Shown here piece by piece: positions 61,465-64,000 of a stretch of DNA of 64,000 nt. Numbering within the stretch: position 1 is the first letter of the stretch; every line of letters begins with the position of its first letter. The translations under genes and the position numbers were made by a program. Below the pieces are notes generated by a model. It ran no database searches. It was not told the DNA's origin and was given only the letters and a program-made list of their open reading frames with translations. Source of the stretch: DASPHG01 sp963748315 (GTDB lineage: Bacteria; Actinomycetota; Thermoleophilia; Solirubrobacterales; Thermoleophilaceae); the NCBI GenBank assembly GCA_963748315.1, contig CAVVIK010000006.1, positions 682,001-746,000 of the forward strand. The letters are read 5' to 3'.

Positions 61465-61580
61465 ATTGGACGCAGCGGTCTTATTCGCCGTTGCCGGCTC
61501 CACTTCGCTTGATTGCGAGACTCATCCGCATCGTCAGTAGTTAGCCGCGACGGATCGGCATCGAAATCCGGATGCCGACA

Positions 61581-61597
61581 ATACCCTACGGGGGTAT
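61581..61597. promoter_or_regulatory. CsoR-like copper operator
   Basis: ATACCC-TACGG-GGGTAT: exact 6-bp inverted arms around 5 bp, the G-tract architecture of CsoR-type (copper-sensing) operators known in Bacillus and actinobacteria. It lies 38-54 bp before the ATG at 61635, a position where a repressor would block the promoter of the downstream operon. No csoR gene is in the window. Confidence 0.7.
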
Positions 61598-61634
61598 CTT
61601 CGGGATGTTCCTAAGCAGACGAAAGGAGCGCCCG

Positions 61635-61811
61635 ATGTTGAAGCACACCGCCCACATGTGGATGTGCGGTGCCATGGTCGCCGCTGCCCTCGTCGTCCTC
61701 GTCGTGACCGGGAACGTCGGCGTCTTCGTCCCCGCGATCGCGTGCGTGCTGATGATGGGGCTGATGATGTCGATGATGGGTAGCCAGGGCGGCGCGGATA
61801 AGGACCGTTGA
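61635..61811 (+). CDS. Met/His-rich small membrane peptide at the head of the metal operon
   Basis: A 58-residue protein. MLKHTAHMWMCGAMV carries two His, one Cys and several Met before the helix AAALVVLVVTGNVGVFVPAIACVLMM, and GLMMSMMGSQGG follows. Such Met/His/Cys layout suits copper(I) binding. ATG 61635 has AAAGGAG about 6 nt upstream; a longer reading from 61572 would span the CsoR-like box and is less likely. The stop overlaps the ABC ATPase start (TTGA). Confidence 0.75.
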   Translation: MLKHTAHMWMCGAMVAAALVVLVVTGNVGVFVPAIACVLMMGLMMSMMGSQGGADKDR

Positions 61812-62488
61812 GCACTGTGACCAGCCGTGTCGAAGGACGCGCCCGCGAGCACGGGCAGGCGGTCCTGCGCGTTACGGAAATCCACAAGGCCTTCCGTTCC
61901 GGCGCGCCGTGGCGGCGCCGCAGGGTCGAGGTGCTGCGAGGCGCCTCGCTCGAGGTTCGCCCGGGCGAGCTGATCGGGCTGGTCGGCGAGAACGGCTCCG
62001 GCAAGTCCGTGCTGATGCAGATCATCGTCGGCCTGCTCGCACGCGATCGGGGCTCAGTGGTGCGACCGGAGCGACTCGGCTACTGCCCGCAGCTGCCCCT
62101 CCTGTGGGACAAGCTCACGGTCGCTGAGCACTTCGAACTCTTCGGCACTGCGTATCGCATGGACTTGGGCGCGGCGAAGGCGGCGGCCATGCAGTTGATG
62201 GATGAGCTCCAGTTCGCCCGCTACGAGCAGTACCGGGTCGAGGAGCTCTCAGGTGGGACTCGCCAGAAGCTGAACCTCGCGCTCGCTCTCATGCACGAAC
62301 CGCAGCTGCTGCTGCTCGACGAGCCCTACGCGGGCTTCGACTGGGAGACCTATCTGCGGTTCTGGGAGATGAGCGAGGCGCGCCGGGCACAGGGGATGGG
62401 GATCCTCGTCGTGAGCCACCTGCTCGCCGAACGCGACCGGCTGACCCGGATCTATGAGCTGCGCGACGGGAGATGTGAGCCATTGTGA
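61808..62488 (+). CDS. ABC transporter ATP-binding protein
   Basis: A 226-residue ATPase with Walker A GENGSGKS, Q-loop region YCPQLPLLWDKLTV, signature LSGGTRQKLNLA, Walker B LLLLDEPYAGFD and the switch His in VVSHLLAERDRL. It is of the drug/NosF/CcmA exporter type. TTG 61808 overlaps the previous stop; GTG 61817 is an alternative. It ends in a GTGA overlap with the first permease gene. Its operator and neighbours suggest export of metal or a metal-damaged cofactor. Confidence 0.92.
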   Translation: MSTVTSRVEGRAREHGQAVLRVTEIHKAFRSGAPWRRRRVEVLRGASLEVRPGELIGLVGENGSGKSVLMQIIVGLLARDRGSVVRPERLGYCPQLPLLWDKLTVAEHFELFGTAYRMDLGAAKAAAMQLMDELQFARYEQYRVEELSGGTRQKLNLALALMHEPQLLLLDEPYAGFDWETYLRFWEMSEARRAQGMGILVVSHLLAERDRLTRIYELRDGRCEPL

Positions 62489-63183
62489 GCCGCACGTTCG
62501 TCTTCGTTCGCGAACAGCTGCGCGCGCCGTTCACGCTCGCCCTGCTCGTTTTGATCCCTGCGGTCTTCGTCGTCTCGGCCGCAGGGGCGCTCAGCGATTT
62601 TGCGGCTGCGCTTGGTGGCTCGCTCGCCGGGGACGCGGCCGTGACGTTGAGCGCCGGCTGGGCTGCGGCACTCGTCTCGGGAGCGCTTGGCTTCTTTCAG
62701 GCGGCTTCGTCACGCGGGGCTGACCGTCGCCTCGCGCTTGCAGGGCTCGGTCCGGCGCGGGTCGCCCTCTCGCGGATCGCGGCGTCGATCGGCCTCGCGC
62801 TCGTGGCGGCCGTGGCCGCATTTGCCGCTCTCGCGATCCGCGGCGACGTCGTTCACCCTGCCCACGCGGCGGCGGCGATCCTCGCGTTCGCACTGCTCTA
62901 TCTCGGCATCGGCGTCCTCGTCGGCTCGCTCATCCAGGCGCCGCTCGAGGGCTCCCTCCTGGTCGCGTTCATCTTCCTGCTCGACGCCTTCGCGGGGCCG
63001 GGAATGACCGGCGGCGATCCGCCGCTGTGGGCTATCAGCCAGGAAGCGGCAGACGTCCTCATTGCCGCGGGGCTCGGGGCTGACTCTTCGGCCGGGGACT
63101 GGTTCGGCCTTGGACTAGTTAGTGCCGGCGCGCTCGTAGCCGCGTTCGTCGTCTTCGTCGTTTCCGCACGGAGCCGGACATGA
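62485..63183 (+). CDS. ABC-2-like permease subunit, first copy
   Basis: A 232-residue protein with six TM helices. The cytoplasmic loop after helix 2 carries GADRRLALAGLGPARVALSRIAAS. The last helices flank a short extracytoplasmic loop (GMTGGDPPLWAISQEAAD). It shares the ADRRL-x-x-AG-x-x-PA loop with the next gene, so the two are paralogs that form a heterodimeric channel with the ATPase. GTG 62485 overlaps the ATPase stop. Confidence 0.85.
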   Translation: MSRTFVFVREQLRAPFTLALLVLIPAVFVVSAAGALSDFAAALGGSLAGDAAVTLSAGWAAALVSGALGFFQAASSRGADRRLALAGLGPARVALSRIAASIGLALVAAVAAFAALAIRGDVVHPAHAAAAILAFALLYLGIGVLVGSLIQAPLEGSLLVAFIFLLDAFAGPGMTGGDPPLWAISQEAADVLIAAGLGADSSAGDWFGLGLVSAGALVAAFVVFVVSARSRT

Positions 63184-63926
63184 GCTCGCGAGTGGGGACG
63201 GCAACGAGGCTGGGATTTCGCGAGCAGGCTCGCCGACCATTGCTGCTCGTCCTCCTCGTGGTGCTGCCGTTCTTCTTCATCACGCGCGCGGTCGCCCGGA
63301 CGGAACCGACCCCGCGGTCGATCGGACTCCCGGGCGGCGACGAGCTCCTCACGACGATGAAGGACCTCCACGGTGCTTCGATGGTCAGCATCACCGTCGC
63401 ATTCCTCGCCGCGCTCTGTGGCGCGTTCATCATGCGATCTGCCCAGTCAGCCGACCGACGCCTTGTCGTCGCCGGCTTCCGGCCTGCGGAGGCGGTGCTG
63501 CCGAGGCTCGCCGTTCTCGCCGCCGCGACCGGCGTTGCCCTCGTGGTGTCGCTCGCGGTGACCGCGCTCAGCTTCACACCGGAGTCCTGGGTGGTATTCG
63601 CGCTTGGGAACCTGCTGGTGGGCCTGACGTATGCATGCGTCGGCGCGCTCGCGGGGGCGTTGCTGGGCCAGCTCGGCGCGACCTACCTCGTGCTCTTCGC
63701 CTCCATGCTCGGCATCGGCATCCTTCAGAACCCGATGTTTGGGGACGGTACCCCGGATGGCGTCGCGTACGTGTTCCCGGATTACGGCGCGGGCCGGATC
63801 GTGATCGACGGCGCGTTCTCGTCCGACTTCCATGCCTGGGGAGAGCTCGCGCTGGCCGGCGGTTGGCTCGCGGCGCTCGCGGCTGTGGTGGCGGTCGTAC
63901 TCCGGAAGAACCTGAAGATCGCCTGA
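63180..63926 (+). CDS. ABC-2-like permease subunit, second copy
   Basis: A 248-residue protein with six TM helices. A basic start (RVGTATRLGFREQARRP) is followed by a helix and a longer loop with GGDELLTTMKDLHG. The loop SADRRLVVAGFRPAEAVLPRLAV matches the one in the first permease. Later parts are LVGLTYACVGALAGALLGQL and GAWGEL-like turns. ATG overlaps the previous stop (ATGA). Confidence 0.85.
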   Translation: MSSRVGTATRLGFREQARRPLLLVLLVVLPFFFITRAVARTEPTPRSIGLPGGDELLTTMKDLHGASMVSITVAFLAALCGAFIMRSAQSADRRLVVAGFRPAEAVLPRLAVLAAATGVALVVSLAVTALSFTPESWVVFALGNLLVGLTYACVGALAGALLGQLGATYLVLFASMLGIGILQNPMFGDGTPDGVAYVFPDYGAGRIVIDGAFSSDFHAWGELALAGGWLAALAAVVAVVLRKNLKIA

Positions 63927-63929
63927 TTC

Positions 63930-64000
63930 ATGGACGATCTCGTCGGGACGATCGGCGATGGGCTTTGGAATGCCTTCCTGATGGCGTGGGAGGTGTGGTG
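63930..64000 (+). CDS. Start of a UPF0718/DUF318-type permease (runs off window)
   Basis: The first 23 codons read MDDLVGTIGDGLWNAFLMAWEV, like the N-terminus of UPF0718 permeases, which often sit in metal and arsenic operons. The gene is 3 bp after the second ABC permease gene and continues past the edge, so this is a weak family call from a short piece. Confidence 0.5.
   Translation, partial: MDDLVGTIGDGLWNAFLMAWEVW

Noticed and set aside
1..64000. Mobile elements, integrases, transposases, attachment sites
   Set aside because: No transposase, integrase, phage structural cluster or long direct repeats at the tRNA genes were seen; the two tRNA-Ser genes have no partial copies nearby.

Overview
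The window is high-GC DNA (by eye around 70 percent G+C) with GTG, TTG and ATG starts, many ATGA/GTGA/TGATG overlaps and short intergenic gaps. A Tad/Flp pilus locus, LuxR-type response regulators, a SigG-like ECF sigma factor, an LPXTG surface protein, a histidine-rich membrane protein and many secreted hydrolases suggest an actinobacterium. I favour the class Thermoleophilia (Solirubrobacterales or Gaiellales relatives), but that is inference, as no rRNA or ribosomal protein gene is present. Both RNA genes are serine tRNAs. I see no insertion sequence, phage, CRISPR array or origin.

Region 1 (1-14054, minus strand) is one long Tad pilus transcription unit. In order it encodes an Flp pilin, TadE, TadG, CpaB, CpaE, the CpaF/TadA ATPase, a TadB fused to a von Willebrand A domain, and TadC. 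It then runs by translational coupling into a YHS-domain protein, an FtsH-type AAA protease, a small membrane protein and a second Flp-like pilin, and ends with a frame-broken secreted protein cut by the window edge. Region 2 (14266-17526) lies opposite it: a DUF192 protein, a receiver-like protein, the short prepilin peptidase that should process the pilins, a GT-C-like membrane protein and an orphan LuxR-type regulator.

Region 3 (17716-30110) holds a clan-A-like glycoside hydrolase, a trypsin-like protease, a type-IV esterase, YceH (frame-broken), an EAL phosphodiesterase, a Wzc-like tyrosine kinase, a NarL-type regulator, UspA, a subtilase, an epimerase-like protein, tRNA adenosine deaminase, tRNA-Ser(CGA), a VOC protein and a MarR-GNAT fusion with a perfect palindrome over its start. 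Region 4 (30130-48479) contains an MMPL exporter, a His-rich membrane protein, two SGNH-type proteins, two SDRs, a metallophosphoesterase, a Baeyer-Villiger-type monooxygenase, a large unknown membrane protein divergent from a MerR regulator, a ceramidase-like protein, DUF72, a zincin, tRNA-Ser(GGA), a cupin, a SigG-like sigma factor, a glutathione S-transferase-like protein and a methyltransferase.

Region 5 (48557-56826) is mostly exported proteins: an LPVTG surface protein, a lytic transglycosylase, an M14 carboxypeptidase (frame-broken), a BNR/PKD protein, a PQQ-type propeller and a second clan-A hydrolase. Region 6 (56860-64000) looks like a metal-homeostasis island: a HupE/UreJ_2-DUF3105 fusion, an ArsR regulator (frame-broken), a CDF transporter, a YibE/F protein, ChrA, and an operon behind a CsoR-like operator with a Met/His-rich peptide, an ABC exporter and the start of a UPF0718-like permease.

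Roughly a dozen single-base frame breaks fall in otherwise well-preserved genes, mostly in G/C-rich runs. Indel errors in the assembly are the simplest explanation, so genes called pseudogene here may be intact in the organism.
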